Assembly: GCF_012272855.1 (NCBI RefSeq)
Contig: NZ_JAAXCQ010000017.1
Span: forward strand, 41,340-105,339
Length of the DNA stretch: 64,000 nt
From: Arenibacter sp. 6A1
GTDB taxonomy: Bacteria; Bacteroidota; Bacteroidia; Flavobacteriales; Flavobacteriaceae
Direction: 5' to 3'
Part shown: positions 44,385-55,900 of the stretch, one piece after another
Position numbering within the stretch: position 1 is the first letter of the stretch
Layout: every line of letters begins with the position of its first letter
Notes under the pieces: generated by a model
Seen by the model: only the letters and a program-made list of their open reading frames with translations
Told to the model about the DNA's origin: nothing
The model's database searches: none
Translations under genes and position numbers: made by a program

Positions 44385-47300
44385 ATGATGCAAAAAACAA
44401 TTCTGTATGAAAGTGGACATGAAGGTGTCCGTTCAAAAAGGAAATTACGGTTAGGGCATGCGCTCTTTACCGCCTTGTTTTTCTTGTCCATTCAAATTTC
44501 CTCGGCCTATGATACGGTATCGCCTGTAGAGGAAATGAATGAAAGTGTTACACAGACAAGAGTAATCAAAGGAACTATTAAAGATGAAAAGGGAGAAGTG
44601 CTTCCCTTCGTAAATGTTGTGGTATTAGGATCTACAAGAGGGGTGCAGTCCAACTTTGATGGGGAGTACCAAATTAAAGCCAATGAAGGTGATATTTTAG
44701 AGTATTCATATATAGGTATGAAATCTAAAAGGGTTACAGTAGCCAGTAGTGACGTTATTGATGTGGTTATGGCCGAAGATGCTGAAGCGCTAGATGAAGT
44801 TGTTCTGGTAAGTTTTGGTAAACAGAAAAAATCAAGTGTTGTTGCTTCTATCGCCACTGTGAAGCCAGCAGAATTGAAAATTCCTTCCAGTAACCTAACC
44901 ACTGCCTTGGCAGGAAAGGTGTCTGGTATGATTGCATACCAAAGAACTGGAGAGCCAGGACAAGATAATGCCCAGTTCTTTATTAGAGGGGTTACTTCCT
45001 TTGGGTATGGAAACAGCCCACTGATCTTGATCGATGGGGTAGAACTGACGACCAATGACTTGGCAAGGTTGCAACCCGATGATATTGAATCTTTTTCTAT
45101 TATGAAAGATGCAACGGCTACCTCCCTTTATGGGGCAAGAGGAGCTAACGGGGTTATCTATGTGACCACAAAAGAAGGAACCGAAGGACCACCGAGCATA
45201 AGTGCTCGATTTGAAGTTTCTTCTTCTGGAGCTACAAAGGATGTGGATTTTGCCGATCCTATTACGTATATGAAACTTCATAACGAGGCGGTAAGAACAA
45301 GAGATCCTTTAGGGATTTTGCCGTATTCTTTAGAAAAAATTGACCAAACTATTGCTGGAAACAATCCGCTACTATACCCTACGACCGATTGGCAAAAGGA
45401 ATTGTTTAAGGATAATACCATAAATAAGCGATTTAACTTTAGTATTAATGGTGGGGGTAAAGTGGCAAGGTACTATGTGTCTTTAGCAGCCTCTAAAGAT
45501 AATGGTGTGCTTAATGTGCCTTCTATAAGCAATTTCAGTAATAACATAGATTACAAGAAATTTCAGTTGCGTTCTAATACCAATATTAATTTGACCGAAA
45601 CAACGACCTTGAAGTTGAATTTTATCGGGAATTATGATGATTATTCTGGTCCTATCGATTCTGGTCAAGAACTGTACCGTAAGGTAATGAGGAGTAACCC
45701 CGTGTATTTTAGGCCTTATTATGAAAAGGACGAAACGAACTCTTATATCAACCATGTTCTTTTTGGTAATTATGGCGATGGTAACTATATCAACCCTTAT
45801 GCCGATATGGTGAAAGGTTATAGAGAAAGTGGGTCATCTAAAATTATTTCGCAAATTGAATTAGAGCAAGATTTCTCTTTTGTCACCGAAGGCTTGGTTG
45901 GTAAAGTTGTAGTGAACGCCAATAGAGAGTCTGGAAATGCAATCAATAGATCTTACAGACCTTATTACTATCAGCCAGTATTGAATAGAGAAACCAATGT
46001 CGTAAGCCTAAAGCCTTTGAACGAGGAAAGTGGGACCGAATATTTGGATTATAATGAGGCAGGAAAGTTTGTAACCTCTTCTACCTATTTAGAAGCTTCT
46101 TTACGATATAATAAAGAATTAGGCGAAGATTTTGACCTGTCCGGAATGATGGTGTATACCATGAACAATAGAACGGTTTCCAATGCTGGAAATTTACAGG
46201 CATCGTTACCATACAGAAACATGGGACTTGCTGGTCGTTATACTTTAGGGTATGGCGATAAATATTTCGGAGAATTTAACTTTGGTTACAATGGCTCTGA
46301 GCGTTTTGCAAAGAACGAGCGTTGGGGCTTTTTCCCTTCTGCAGGATTGGGCTGGGTTATTTCTAACGAAGATTTCTTTGAAAACATAAAACCTGTAGTG
46401 AGCAATTTTAAGCTTAAAGGAACCTACGGGCTAGTGGGTAATGATAATATTGGTGGTTCTGGCGACCGTTTCTTTTACCTGTCGCAAGTGAATTTGACTA
46501 GCGGTAGAGGTTATGTAACCGGTACTGATTTCGATTATGGTAAATCAGGGGTTTCCATTCAACGATATGCCAATGAGAATATCACTTGGGAGCTTGCTAA
46601 GAAACTGAATATCGGTGTGGAACTTGGCTTATTTGAAAAATGGAGCTTGGAGGCCGATTACTTTACGGAAAAAAGAAGCAATATTTTGGCTAATAGGATC
46701 ATACTAGCTCATATGGGCTTGGAGTCTGGTGTAAGAGCTAATATTGGAGAAGCCAAAAGTAAAGGTATAGATGGTACGCTGACATATTCTACAGATTTAG
46801 GAAATGGGGCTTGGTTACAAGCAAGAGGTAACTTTACCTATGCTACCAATGAAATTACTAAAATGGAGGAGCCAGATTACTCTGCTACACCATGGAAGTC
46901 ATGGGTAGGCCTGCCTATAGGACAAGTAAGAGGATATATTGCAGAACGCCTATTTGTAGACCAAGCGGAAGTGAACAATTCACCAGTACAAACTTTTGGA
47001 GAGTACGGGGGCGGAGATATTAAATACAAGGATGTGAACGGAGATGGTAGAATTTCCCAATTAGACCAGGTGCCTATCGGGAACCCTACTACTCCGGAGA
47101 TTGTTTATGGATTTGGAGTTTCTGGTGGAGTTAAGAACTTTGATTTGTCTTTCTTTTTCCAAGGACTTGCCAATGAATCTTTTTGGATAAATCCTTATGA
47201 TACCGCACCTTTTATAGATACTCAATTTGGGGCAGAAGGAAACAACCAATTATTGCAGGTTTGGGCAGATAGCCACTGGTCCGAAACTAATAGAGACATC

Positions 47301-47591
47301 TATGCCAAATGGCCACGTTTATCGGCTACTCCTAATAACAACAACAACCAGACGAGTACCTACTTTATGCAAGACGGATCTTTTTTAAGATTAAAGTCTG
47401 TAGAATTAGGATATAACTTGCCTCAAAAACTAATGAACAAGTTTAGAATGGAAAAAGTACGGATATATGTAACTGGTAATAACCTGTTTAGCATTAGTCA
47501 GTTTAAGTTGTGGGATCCGGAAATGGCAGGTAACGGTTTGGGGTATCCTACCCAAAGAGTATTTAACGCCGGTATTCAAATATCACTTTAA
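44385..47591 (+). CDS. SusC/RagA-type TonB-dependent outer-membrane transporter
   Basis: A 1068-residue TonB-dependent transporter that, with SusD, imports oligosaccharides or other large ligands. Hydrophobic signal (about 24-41), carboxypeptidase-regulatory-like domain (RVIKGTIKDEKGEVLPFVNVVV, about 59-135), plug domain (about 150-265, with LILIDGVELTTNDLARLQPDDIESFSIMKDATATSLYGARGANGVI, the SusC signature) and a long barrel. A few bases separate it from susD. No extra STN/FecR signalling domain is visible, so control presumably comes from the downstream hybrid sensor. Confidence 0.96.
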   Translation: MMQKTILYESGHEGVRSKRKLRLGHALFTALFFLSIQISSAYDTVSPVEEMNESVTQTRVIKGTIKDEKGEVLPFVNVVVLGSTRGVQSNFDGEYQIKANEGDILEYSYIGMKSKRVTVASSDVIDVVMAEDAEALDEVVLVSFGKQKKSSVVASIATVKPAELKIPSSNLTTALAGKVSGMIAYQRTGEPGQDNAQFFIRGVTSFGYGNSPLILIDGVELTTNDLARLQPDDIESFSIMKDATATSLYGARGANGVIYVTTKEGTEGPPSISARFEVSSSGATKDVDFADPITYMKLHNEAVRTRDPLGILPYSLEKIDQTIAGNNPLLYPTTDWQKELFKDNTINKRFNFSINGGGKVARYYVSLAASKDNGVLNVPSISNFSNNIDYKKFQLRSNTNINLTETTTLKLNFIGNYDDYSGPIDSGQELYRKVMRSNPVYFRPYYEKDETNSYINHVLFGNYGDGNYINPYADMVKGYRESGSSKIISQIELEQDFSFVTEGLVGKVVVNANRESGNAINRSYRPYYYQPVLNRETNVVSLKPLNEESGTEYLDYNEAGKFVTSSTYLEASLRYNKELGEDFDLSGMMVYTMNNRTVSNAGNLQASLPYRNMGLAGRYTLGYGDKYFGEFNFGYNGSERFAKNERWGFFPSAGLGWVISNEDFFENIKPVVSNFKLKGTYGLVGNDNIGGSGDRFFYLSQVNLTSGRGYVTGTDFDYGKSGVSIQRYANENITWELAKKLNIGVELGLFEKWSLEADYFTEKRSNILANRIILAHMGLESGVRANIGEAKSKGIDGTLTYSTDLGNGAWLQARGNFTYATNEITKMEEPDYSATPWKSWVGLPIGQVRGYIAERLFVDQAEVNNSPVQTFGEYGGGDIKYKDVNGDGRISQLDQVPIGNPTTPEIVYGFGVSGGVKNFDLSFFFQGLANESFWINPYDTAPFIDTQFGAEGNNQLLQVWADSHWSETNRDIYAKWPRLSATPNNNNNQTSTYFMQDGSFLRLKSVELGYNLPQKLMNKFRMEKVRIYVTGNNLFSISQFKLWDPEMAGNGLGYPTQRVFNAGIQISL

Positions 47592-47601
47592 AAAAAAGAA
47601 T

Positions 47602-49479
47602 ATGAGAAATTATAAATACGTATTTGTTTTTCTTTTGGCATGGATGGTATCATCTTGCGAGGAAGATTATTTAGACATTGTTCCAGATAACCTGGCTACG
47701 ATAGAATTAGCATTCGCTAACCGATATAATACAGAGAATTTTCTGTATAACTGTTATGGTTATTTGCCTAGTCCTGGGGATGTAAACGATAACCCGGCCC
47801 TTAAGGGAGGCGATGAAACATGGTTTCCCGAAGCTATTAAAGGTTATAATGGCCCTACGATGGCCCAAGGTTTCCAGAATATAAACAATCCTAGATTTGA
47901 TAAGTGGAACGGTGGTTTATACGAAGGGATAAGAAAGTGTAATATTTTTCTTGATAACGTAGATGAGGTGCCAGGTTTGGACCAATACCTAAAAGACAAA
48001 TGGAAGGCAGAGGTTAAATTCCTGAAAGCTTACTATCACTTTTATTTAGTAAAGATGTATGGGCCCATCATTATTGTGGACGATGCAGTAGAGGTATCGG
48101 CCTCCACGGAAGCAGTTCGTTCGGAAAGGAACACCCTGGAAGAGTCTTTTGAATATATCGTTGGACTTATGGACGAGGCTATTGAGTTTTTGCCAGAGAC
48201 CTTACAATATGAGGATGAAGAATTAGGAAGGGTAACCAAACCTGTCGCTGCAGCCATAAAGGCAAGAGTACTGATGACCTATGCAAGTCCTTTATTTAAT
48301 GGGAATACCGTGTATAGCGGTTTGACCAATTCTGAAGGGGCACCTTTGTTTCCTTTGGAATACGATGCTTCTAAATGGGAAAGAGCGGCCTTGGCAGCTA
48401 AAGAAGCAATAGAGATCTCTGAGGCTTCAGGGGTTGCATTGTACACAAAAGATGATTATCAGGATCCTTTTGATCAAAATGATACTACTATCTTAAAGGC
48501 AGCCTTAAGAGGAAGGGTGACCGAAAGATGGAACAAGGAAATCATTTGGGGGCATACAAGCAATATTAATGGTCTTCAGTCAGAAGCTATGCCAAGATTG
48601 TACGGATATACAACCAATCCGGTAGCTTCAAGGCATGCGCCTACGCTTAGAGTGGCCGAAATGTATTATTCAGAAAATGGGGTGCCTATTGACGAAGACG
48701 TAACCTACAACTATGCCAACAGATATAAAACAAAATCGGCGACCAGCAAGGATCGTTTTCATGTAGAGCCAGGACAAAAAACGGCTATCCTAAACTTTAA
48801 TAGAGAAACTAGGTTCTATGCCGACCTTTCTTTTGATAGAGGTACTTGGTTTGGAAACGGAAGAGAATTAGATACCGATCCTTGGTACGTACATGGTAGA
48901 AAAGGAGAATTTGCCTCCGTATTTGAGATTTCTCAGTATTCCGTAACAGGGTACTGGCCTAAAAAGTTGGTCAACCTAAAAACAACGGTCAAAAACGGAA
49001 CTAGTTTTAGTCCTAACAGGTATGCCTTCCCAATTATCAGATTGGCAGACCTGTATTTGTACTATGCCGAAGCATTGAACGAAGTGAAGGCTGCCCCTGA
49101 TGCAGAAGTATATCAGTATATTGATGCCATTAGAGAAAGAGCCGGATTAAATGGAGTGGTAGAAAGCTGGAGAGATTTCTCTTTAGAGCCAAACAAACCC
49201 ACCACCAAAGAAGGGATGCGCGACATTATTCAAAGAGAGCGTATGATAGAGCTTGCTTTTGAAGGTCCTAGGTTCTGGGATTTGAGAAGATGGAAATTGG
49301 CCGAAGTATATATGAACAAGCCAATAAAGGGGTGGAGTGTCTTAGGACAGTCAGTGGAAGATTATTACAATGTAAGAATATTGTATACGCCTTCTTTTAC
49401 CACTAAAGATTATTTGTGGCCTATTAGAGAGTCCGAACTTATTAACAACCCAAGCCTAGAGCAAAATATAGGATGGTAA
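47602..49479 (+). CDS. SusD/RagB-type surface glycan-binding lipoprotein
   Basis: A 625-residue lipoprotein (MVSSCEED, Cys19) forming the lid of the adjacent SusC channel. The SusD signature is clear: LDIVPDN near the start, then KWKAEVKFLKAYYHFYLVKMYGPI (TPR region), and the C-terminal IIQRERMIELAFEGPRFWDLRRW followed by LWPIRESELINNPSLEQNIGW. Immediately downstream of susC. Confidence 0.96.
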   Translation: MRNYKYVFVFLLAWMVSSCEEDYLDIVPDNLATIELAFANRYNTENFLYNCYGYLPSPGDVNDNPALKGGDETWFPEAIKGYNGPTMAQGFQNINNPRFDKWNGGLYEGIRKCNIFLDNVDEVPGLDQYLKDKWKAEVKFLKAYYHFYLVKMYGPIIIVDDAVEVSASTEAVRSERNTLEESFEYIVGLMDEAIEFLPETLQYEDEELGRVTKPVAAAIKARVLMTYASPLFNGNTVYSGLTNSEGAPLFPLEYDASKWERAALAAKEAIEISEASGVALYTKDDYQDPFDQNDTTILKAALRGRVTERWNKEIIWGHTSNINGLQSEAMPRLYGYTTNPVASRHAPTLRVAEMYYSENGVPIDEDVTYNYANRYKTKSATSKDRFHVEPGQKTAILNFNRETRFYADLSFDRGTWFGNGRELDTDPWYVHGRKGEFASVFEISQYSVTGYWPKKLVNLKTTVKNGTSFSPNRYAFPIIRLADLYLYYAEALNEVKAAPDAEVYQYIDAIRERAGLNGVVESWRDFSLEPNKPTTKEGMRDIIQRERMIELAFEGPRFWDLRRWKLAEVYMNKPIKGWSVLGQSVEDYYNVRILYTPSFTTKDYLWPIRESELINNPSLEQNIGW

Positions 49480-49508
49480 GTTTAAACAAATACTAAAAAT
49501 ATAAAGAC

Positions 49509-50702
49509 ATGAAAAAAATATTTAGTCTATTATTCGTATGCCTGCTCTTGGTAGTAGCCTGTGAAGAAGATTATGAGCATACACCCATCACCATCGATGG
49601 GGAAGCTCCCGCGGGGGTCGAAAATGTGCAATTTACCCCTGTGTATGGAGGGTTTCGTATTACCTACGACCTGCCTAAAGACAGTGACCTGTTATATGTG
49701 AAAGCAGTATATAACAATAGTAAAGGAGTACAGGTAGAAACTAGGTCTTCTGGATATACCAATAAAATAGAAATTCTAGGGTTTGGAGATACCGAAGAGA
49801 AAACCATTACTCTAATTGCGGTAGACCGTTCGGAAAATGCTTCGAAACCTGTTTCTTTTACGGGAAATCCGCTGACACCTCCAGTTAAAATTATTGAACA
49901 AAATCTAGCGATTACCCAAGATTTCGGTGGGGCCAAATTTCATTGGGTCAATGAAGAAAAGACGCCTATTTCTATTTCGTTGTTTGCCGAAAACGATAAA
50001 AAGGAACTAGAAGAGGTAAGGACTATTTATACCTCCCAGTCCGAAACTAGTTTTTCGTTAAGGGGATATGAGTCCGTAGAACAAAAGTTTGCGGCAGTAA
50101 TCAGAGATCGGTACGATAATTTTTCGGATACTATTTATCCTGCTACGCCTAATAAAATGATCATTCCATTATTTGAAGAGCGTTTGGATAAGAAACAGTT
50201 CAAAAAATTAATCTTGGCCAATGATACCAATTGGGATGCCTGGGAAGGAGATTATACTAATTTCTATGATGACGATATGAAATCAATCGTTCATACTCAG
50301 GGGGATCGTCCTAATCCACAGATCTTTTCAATCGATCTTGGGGTGGTGGTTAAATTGAGTAGGTTTACACTTTATCAAAGAATGTCTCACGGGTCCTTGC
50401 ATGCTTATACTCATGGAAATCCCAAAAAGTATACCGTTTACGGAGCTAAAGAATTGCCTGCAGATCCTGAAAATCTGGAGAACTGGATACTTTTAAGAGA
50501 GTGTGAGTCTATTAAGCCATCGGGCTTGCCAATAGGTCAAAATACCGATGAGGATATAGATCACCTAAACGCAGGGGACGAATATACTTTTGATGAAGCA
50601 CCAGAAATTAGATATTTCAGACTTGCAGTGCACGAAACCTGGGACGGTGCCGGTTATATCAATGCATCGGAAATAACATTTTGGGGAAATATTTCAAACT
50701 AA
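49509..50702 (+). CDS. Surface lipoprotein with DUF4959/DUF5126/DUF5000-type domains
   Basis: A 397-residue lipoprotein (VVACEED, Cys18). After two Ig/fibronectin-like modules (about 35-235), the last 150 residues resemble a discoidin/F5-8C-like DUF5000 module (NTNWDAWEGDYTNFYDDDMKS, FSIDLGVVVKLSRFTLYQRMSHG, EIRYFRLAVHETWDGAGYINASEI). This domain order is typical of the third gene in certain SusCD loci, probably a second ligand-binding protein at the cell surface. Domain names are from memory of the family layout. Confidence 0.8.
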   Translation: MKKIFSLLFVCLLLVVACEEDYEHTPITIDGEAPAGVENVQFTPVYGGFRITYDLPKDSDLLYVKAVYNNSKGVQVETRSSGYTNKIEILGFGDTEEKTITLIAVDRSENASKPVSFTGNPLTPPVKIIEQNLAITQDFGGAKFHWVNEEKTPISISLFAENDKKELEEVRTIYTSQSETSFSLRGYESVEQKFAAVIRDRYDNFSDTIYPATPNKMIIPLFEERLDKKQFKKLILANDTNWDAWEGDYTNFYDDDMKSIVHTQGDRPNPQIFSIDLGVVVKLSRFTLYQRMSHGSLHAYTHGNPKKYTVYGAKELPADPENLENWILLRECESIKPSGLPIGQNTDEDIDHLNAGDEYTFDEAPEIRYFRLAVHETWDGAGYINASEITFWGNISN

Positions 50703-50714
50703 AACAAACGAAAA

Positions 50715-52124
50715 ATGAAAACAATATATAATAAAAGTAAATTGTTTTTCCTAGGGGTACTTGGGCTGTCCATGTTCGTGTCTTGTGCAGACCAGAACGA
50801 TGTTCACCAAGAGTTCATTAAAGATGGAGAAACATTTTATACCAATAAAGTAGATTCAATTACGTCCTTTTCTGGTAAAAATAGGGTGCAGATCAGTGGG
50901 TATATCACCTCTGCCTTTAGCGTATCCGAAATTGTAGTTTCTTATGATCAAGGAAACTCCGAACAGGTGTTTACTTATGAAAAATCTGAAGCTGAAACGG
51001 ATCAATTAAATTTGATGGTGACCGACTTAGAGGAGAAGAACTATGAGTTTGAGGTGTTTAGTAGAGATGCACACGGAAATATTTCGGTTCCGGTATCAGT
51101 TTTTGCCTCTTCCTATGGCGAAAAATATAGATCCCTGCTAGAGAGTAGACCGGTCAATAGCTTTTCTTATTCAGAAGGGGATGCTACCGTCACCTTTGGA
51201 TTAAGTAACGAATACCAAAGAAAATCCGAGGTAACATATACAAATAACAGTGGCGAGGAAACTATTATTGAGGTAGCCAAGGACGAAAGTGAGACCGTAT
51301 TGACCGATGTATCCCTGGATGCTGCTATTATGGTGCGTACCTATTACGTGCCAACCCAGGCAATAGAAGGGGAAGAGACCTCTATTGATCAATTTGAATC
51401 CGATTGGAAAAACATTGATTTGCCAGCAATACCAAGCATTTTGGAAACAACCTCTTTTGCGAGTGTACTAGGTGGTGTAGAGGCTTCTTGGTCTAATCCG
51501 GATGGCTTGAATTTACAAGTGACGTTCAGTTTTACAGCTGGCGGAGCTGTAAAAACACAAACAGTTACATCTTCCGATATTAATGGGAAGGCTGTTGTTT
51601 CGGGAATGGAAGAAGGAGAACAAATCATAGAAGTAACTATGGCAGATTTATATGGTAACTCTTTTGGACCAAAGGAGTTTACGGTAACGCCAGAAGCAGC
51701 AGTATTGCTAGACAAATCAGCTTGGACAGTAGTAGAGTATTCTTCAGATGAACCAACGCGCAAAGCCTTACATACTATAGATGGTGATTTGTCTACGTTT
51801 TGGCATACAGATTGGTCAAACCAAGCACCTCCTTATCCACATCATTTTGTAATCGATATGGGCGCAGAGAAAACCATCACAAGTTTTGAAGTGTTTAGAC
51901 GACAAGGAGATTCACGAGGACAGACCAAACATCAGTTCTTGATAAGTATGGATGGCGAAACTTGGACAGACCTTGGGTCGTACAACATGAATCCGCAAAC
52001 TAATGATGGGCAGGTATATGCAATGCCCCAAAACCCAAAAGCTAGGTATTTTAAATATGTGGCCTTGGAAGGACCTAACTTTTATGCCTTCTTGGCAGAG
52101 ATCAATGTCTACGGACTTGAGTAA
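50715..52124 (+). CDS. DUF4998-type lipoprotein with C-terminal discoidin domain
   Basis: A 469-residue lipoprotein (MFVSCADQ, Cys24) starting with a DUF4998-like region (VHQEFIKDGETFYTNKVDSITSFSGKNRVQI). A fibronectin-like module follows, then a discoidin (F5/8 type C) domain at about 335-468 (HTIDGDLSTFWHTDWSNQAPPYPHHFVIDMG ... ARYFKYVALEGPNFYAFLAEINVYG). A carbohydrate-binding surface protein of the SusCD operon, 12 bases after the preceding gene. Confidence 0.85.
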   Translation: MKTIYNKSKLFFLGVLGLSMFVSCADQNDVHQEFIKDGETFYTNKVDSITSFSGKNRVQISGYITSAFSVSEIVVSYDQGNSEQVFTYEKSEAETDQLNLMVTDLEEKNYEFEVFSRDAHGNISVPVSVFASSYGEKYRSLLESRPVNSFSYSEGDATVTFGLSNEYQRKSEVTYTNNSGEETIIEVAKDESETVLTDVSLDAAIMVRTYYVPTQAIEGEETSIDQFESDWKNIDLPAIPSILETTSFASVLGGVEASWSNPDGLNLQVTFSFTAGGAVKTQTVTSSDINGKAVVSGMEEGEQIIEVTMADLYGNSFGPKEFTVTPEAAVLLDKSAWTVVEYSSDEPTRKALHTIDGDLSTFWHTDWSNQAPPYPHHFVIDMGAEKTITSFEVFRRQGDSRGQTKHQFLISMDGETWTDLGSYNMNPQTNDGQVYAMPQNPKARYFKYVALEGPNFYAFLAEINVYGLE

Positions 52125-52143
52125 ATAGTTATTAATAAATATA

Positions 52144-52174
52144 GGGGGAGGGCATAGTTCCTCCTCCTTTTTTT
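52144..52174 (+). terminator. Terminator-like hairpin after the fourth SusCD-locus gene
   Basis: GGGGGAGGG and CCTCCTCC flank a short loop and a T-run follows, 20 bases after the stop. May be partial, since further genes of the locus lie downstream. Confidence 0.7.
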
Positions 52175-52344
52175 ATTAAAACTAACCATACTTCCTATTG
52201 AATAAAGAGAATAAGAAACATTTTAAAGTTTCAAATTGGGTTTTAGGTGTTCTTATTATAGTAGAAAGAATATAAATTGGAAGGTTATTCAAAATTTTGC
52301 TGTTTCAACAAACGATTAATTACATACAATAATCATATCATCCT

Positions 52345-52797
52345 ATGAGAAACATCTATATTTTATTTCTATTAAGCATTTTATCCGTGCCTTTATCCGC
52401 TCAAAACTCCCCAGTGCATATACCTGCTTCCAAAACCCTCGTGGGCATCTGGAAACAGACAGGGATAACCAATCCTAGAACAGGGAAGATTATGGATGTA
52501 AAAAGTGGAAATTATAAGGTAATCAATGCAGATGGTACCTATTATACTTTTATAACATGGGGAATAGAAGACCCATCAAAAGGTACTGCAATTGGACAAT
52601 ATGGTACCTATAAGGTTACATCAGAGAATACCTTGGTTGAAAACATAGTTCAACATACCATGAATCCTTTGCTAAACGGAAAAAATAGCAACCTTAAATT
52701 TGAATTGATTGACGAGAAAACATTGCTGATGGCCTGGAGCCCAAATACTATAGACTGGGTCAATGAAAGATGGACACGAATGCCATTGTCCTTGTAA
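52345..52797 (+). CDS. Small secreted DUF4488-like protein
   Basis: A 150-residue secreted protein (signal ending LSAQ). The domain opens LVGIWKQTG and contains KSGNYKVINADGTYYTFITWG and LLMAWSPNTIDWVNERWTR, recalling DUF4488/lipocalin-like barrels often found beside SusCD genes. Probably a small ligand-binding beta-barrel. It sits 220 bases after the terminator-like hairpin, so it may have its own promoter. Confidence 0.75.
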   Translation: MRNIYILFLLSILSVPLSAQNSPVHIPASKTLVGIWKQTGITNPRTGKIMDVKSGNYKVINADGTYYTFITWGIEDPSKGTAIGQYGTYKVTSENTLVENIVQHTMNPLLNGKNSNLKFELIDEKTLLMAWSPNTIDWVNERWTRMPLSL

Positions 52798-52939
52798 AAA
52801 CCTGTTTATTTACAGGAATGGGAAAGGAGATGTTCCTATGTGTAGTAACTAAAACCTTTTGGAAGTGCTACGGGGTAAAGGACAACCACCTTTATTTGCT
52901 TCTATTAAATAAGCCTAATCAACCTTAACAATTAAAATC

Positions 52940-55900
52940 GTGAAAAAAACTATTACTTCTTTAATAAAAAAAGGTATAGCCATTATTGCTTTCCTTGGTT
53001 TTATACCAGAAAGCAAGGCGCAGATACCCATTACTCCCTACGACGAATTACCGGGAATAATCATAACTTATAAGCCCAATTATCAAGAGTCTTTTCCGGA
53101 TTGGGCAAAAAAACTATACGAGTACCCTGTTAATTTCCAGGAAATAGAAAAGGGGTATAAGGCCTATAAGGCTACAGATCCAGGGAAAACCCCTATTGAA
53201 AAATACTATAAAATATGGAGGCGGGTAATATCCGATTATGTGCAATCCGATGGTACTATTCAACTACCCAAGAAAGATGAATCGTCCTTAAGTAATAAAG
53301 GAGCATCCATACAATTTAAAGGCACGGATACCTCCAATGCCAACTGGAGCTTTTTAGGGCCAAAGAACACCTATTGGCTAAACGAATCTAATAGTCCCAA
53401 TATACCAGGGATTGCTCCTTGGCAAGTAAACGTATATTCGGTAGCCGTAGCTAAATCCAATAACAATATCATTTATGTAGGTACAGAAACTGGCTTTGTT
53501 AATAAGTCTGTAGATAAAGGGCAAACATGGAAATTGATGGCACCAAATTACCTTTTTCATTCGGGAGTAACCAGTATTGCCATACATCCTACCAATGCCA
53601 ATTTAGTATATGCCTCTTCTCACAACCAAGTACATAAAACCTTGGATGGCGGAGAAACTTGGGTGCCAATACTGAATACCGAAATGCACGTAAATCATAT
53701 CCTTATAGATCAGAACAACCCTAATAAATTGGTGATTTCTTCTAATAAGGGAATATATGTTAGTACAGATTCAGGGAATTCTTGGACGCAAAAAGTAACT
53801 AATAAGGCCTGGGATGTTCAGATTATGCCTGGGAACAGTAATGTGATCTTTGGTTTGACAACAAATGGCTTGGGGAATTTTGAGGTGGTATCCTCTTCCG
53901 ATGGGGGGAATACATTCGTTAAAATGGTAAGTTTTCCGGCTGCTTTAAAAGAACATTCGGGAGGATTGCTCGCTATGTCGGCAGCCAATACCAATATCTT
54001 ATATGCAACCATGCTCAGCGAAGGTTCTCCTTTGCTTTATAAAGGGACTTTAACCAATGGGGATTGGGTGTGGACAAAAGTTATAGAATGTGATACCCAG
54101 GCCTTTCCTTATAATAACGGTCAGGGATATTACGACCTTGTCCTAGAGGTTTCTCCACTAAATGAAAACGAATTTATGGTGGGAACAACAACCTTGTTCA
54201 AAACCAATAATGGCGGAAGTTCTTTTGATGCCATTGGGGGGTACTTTGGGCGTTTTTCTATTCACCCAGATATTCAAGATATGTTTTGGATGCACGATGG
54301 CTCTGTATATGTGGCTACCGATGGTGGATTAAGTTTTTCAACAGATGCCTTTGAAACCGATTTTCAGCCTTTAATAAATGGCATGGTAGGCTCGGATATG
54401 TGGGGGTTCGACCAAGGGTGGAACGAAGATATCATTGTAGGAGGCCGCTACCATAATGGGAATACGGCGATAGCAGATTTTTACGGGGACAAGGCCCTAA
54501 GAATGGGAGGGGCCGAATCGCCGACCGGTTGGGTGTTACAAGGAAAAAGCAGGCATGTCGCCTTTAACGATTTGGGGAAAGGGTGGATACTGCCCAAAAC
54601 AGCGGAAGGAGCACCAGAAGGAAGGTTCCTGTTTTCTAAGTTTCCTAATATGCTCGAGTATGGAGGGAATAGAGGTAGCATAGTGCACCATCCTAATTAT
54701 CACGAGGTATTGTTCCTTGGAGAAGGTAACGATCTTTGGACCAGTACCGATATGGGCGAAAGCTTCTCTTCCTTAAAAAGCTTCCCGGGCTTGGTCATGC
54801 AGGTTGAGGTGAGTTTTAAAAACCCCAAGGTCATGTATGTCGACGTTAAAAACTACGGGCTTTACAAAAGTGAAGACGGTGGACTTACCTGGGCTAATAA
54901 AACCTCACTTACTAGTAGTGAAAATGGAGGCGATGGTATGAAAGGGCGTATCAGTATGGTGGTTTCTCCATATGACGAGAATACAATTTATGCTACCTTT
55001 TCCAATGGAACATGGGGAGGGAGCAAAGGAAAAGTTTTTAAATCTATAAACGGAGGGGATTCTTGGGAAAATATTACCGGAAGCGTTAACTTAAATACCA
55101 AATCCCTAGTAATACAACCTAGTGCTACGGGCGAAGATTTAGTTTATTTGGTGACCAAGAAAGGATATGGTGTGCCTGCAAAAATATTTTATAGAACCGC
55201 ATCAATGAACGATTGGGAATTGTTTTCAAAAAATTTCCCAGATAATTTTTCTGCCATAACAGCAGTTCCTTTTTATAGGGATGCAAAAATAAGAGTGGCC
55301 GGTAGTGGCGGTGTATGGGAAAGTTATATGCAAGACCAAAATTTTGAGCCCGTTTTAAACCCCTGGGTAGAAAAAGGATACAGCAATTGTATGCTAGATA
55401 CCCTAAATTTTGACGATCATTCCATGATTAAACATGAAGGGGCTACTTGGAAATGGGATATTACGCCAACACCGAGTTATATCAGCGATGCTAATAGTAG
55501 GAACCCCAAAGTTGTTTTGGGAAATCCAGGAGCTTACGATGTTACTATGACGGTCACCCAAAACGGAAAAGTATATTCCAAGACCATCAAAGAAATGGTA
55601 GTGACTACTACCTGCCCCTCTATTACGGACTGTAGCAACCCAGGAGAATTGCCTAAGAACGAATGGTCTCTGGTTCATGTCAGTAGTGAGGAAACAAATT
55701 ATCCGGGATTGGGAACCATGGCTTTTGACGATGACCCCAATACGATATGGCATACCCGATGGAGTACTGGTACTGATCCGTACCCGCATGAATTACAAAT
55801 TGACCTTGGGAATATATACAGTATAAGTCAATTTACTTATTTACCTAGATCCAATGGTTCTAACGGAAGAATAGCAGAGTACGAATTATACTTTAGCTAT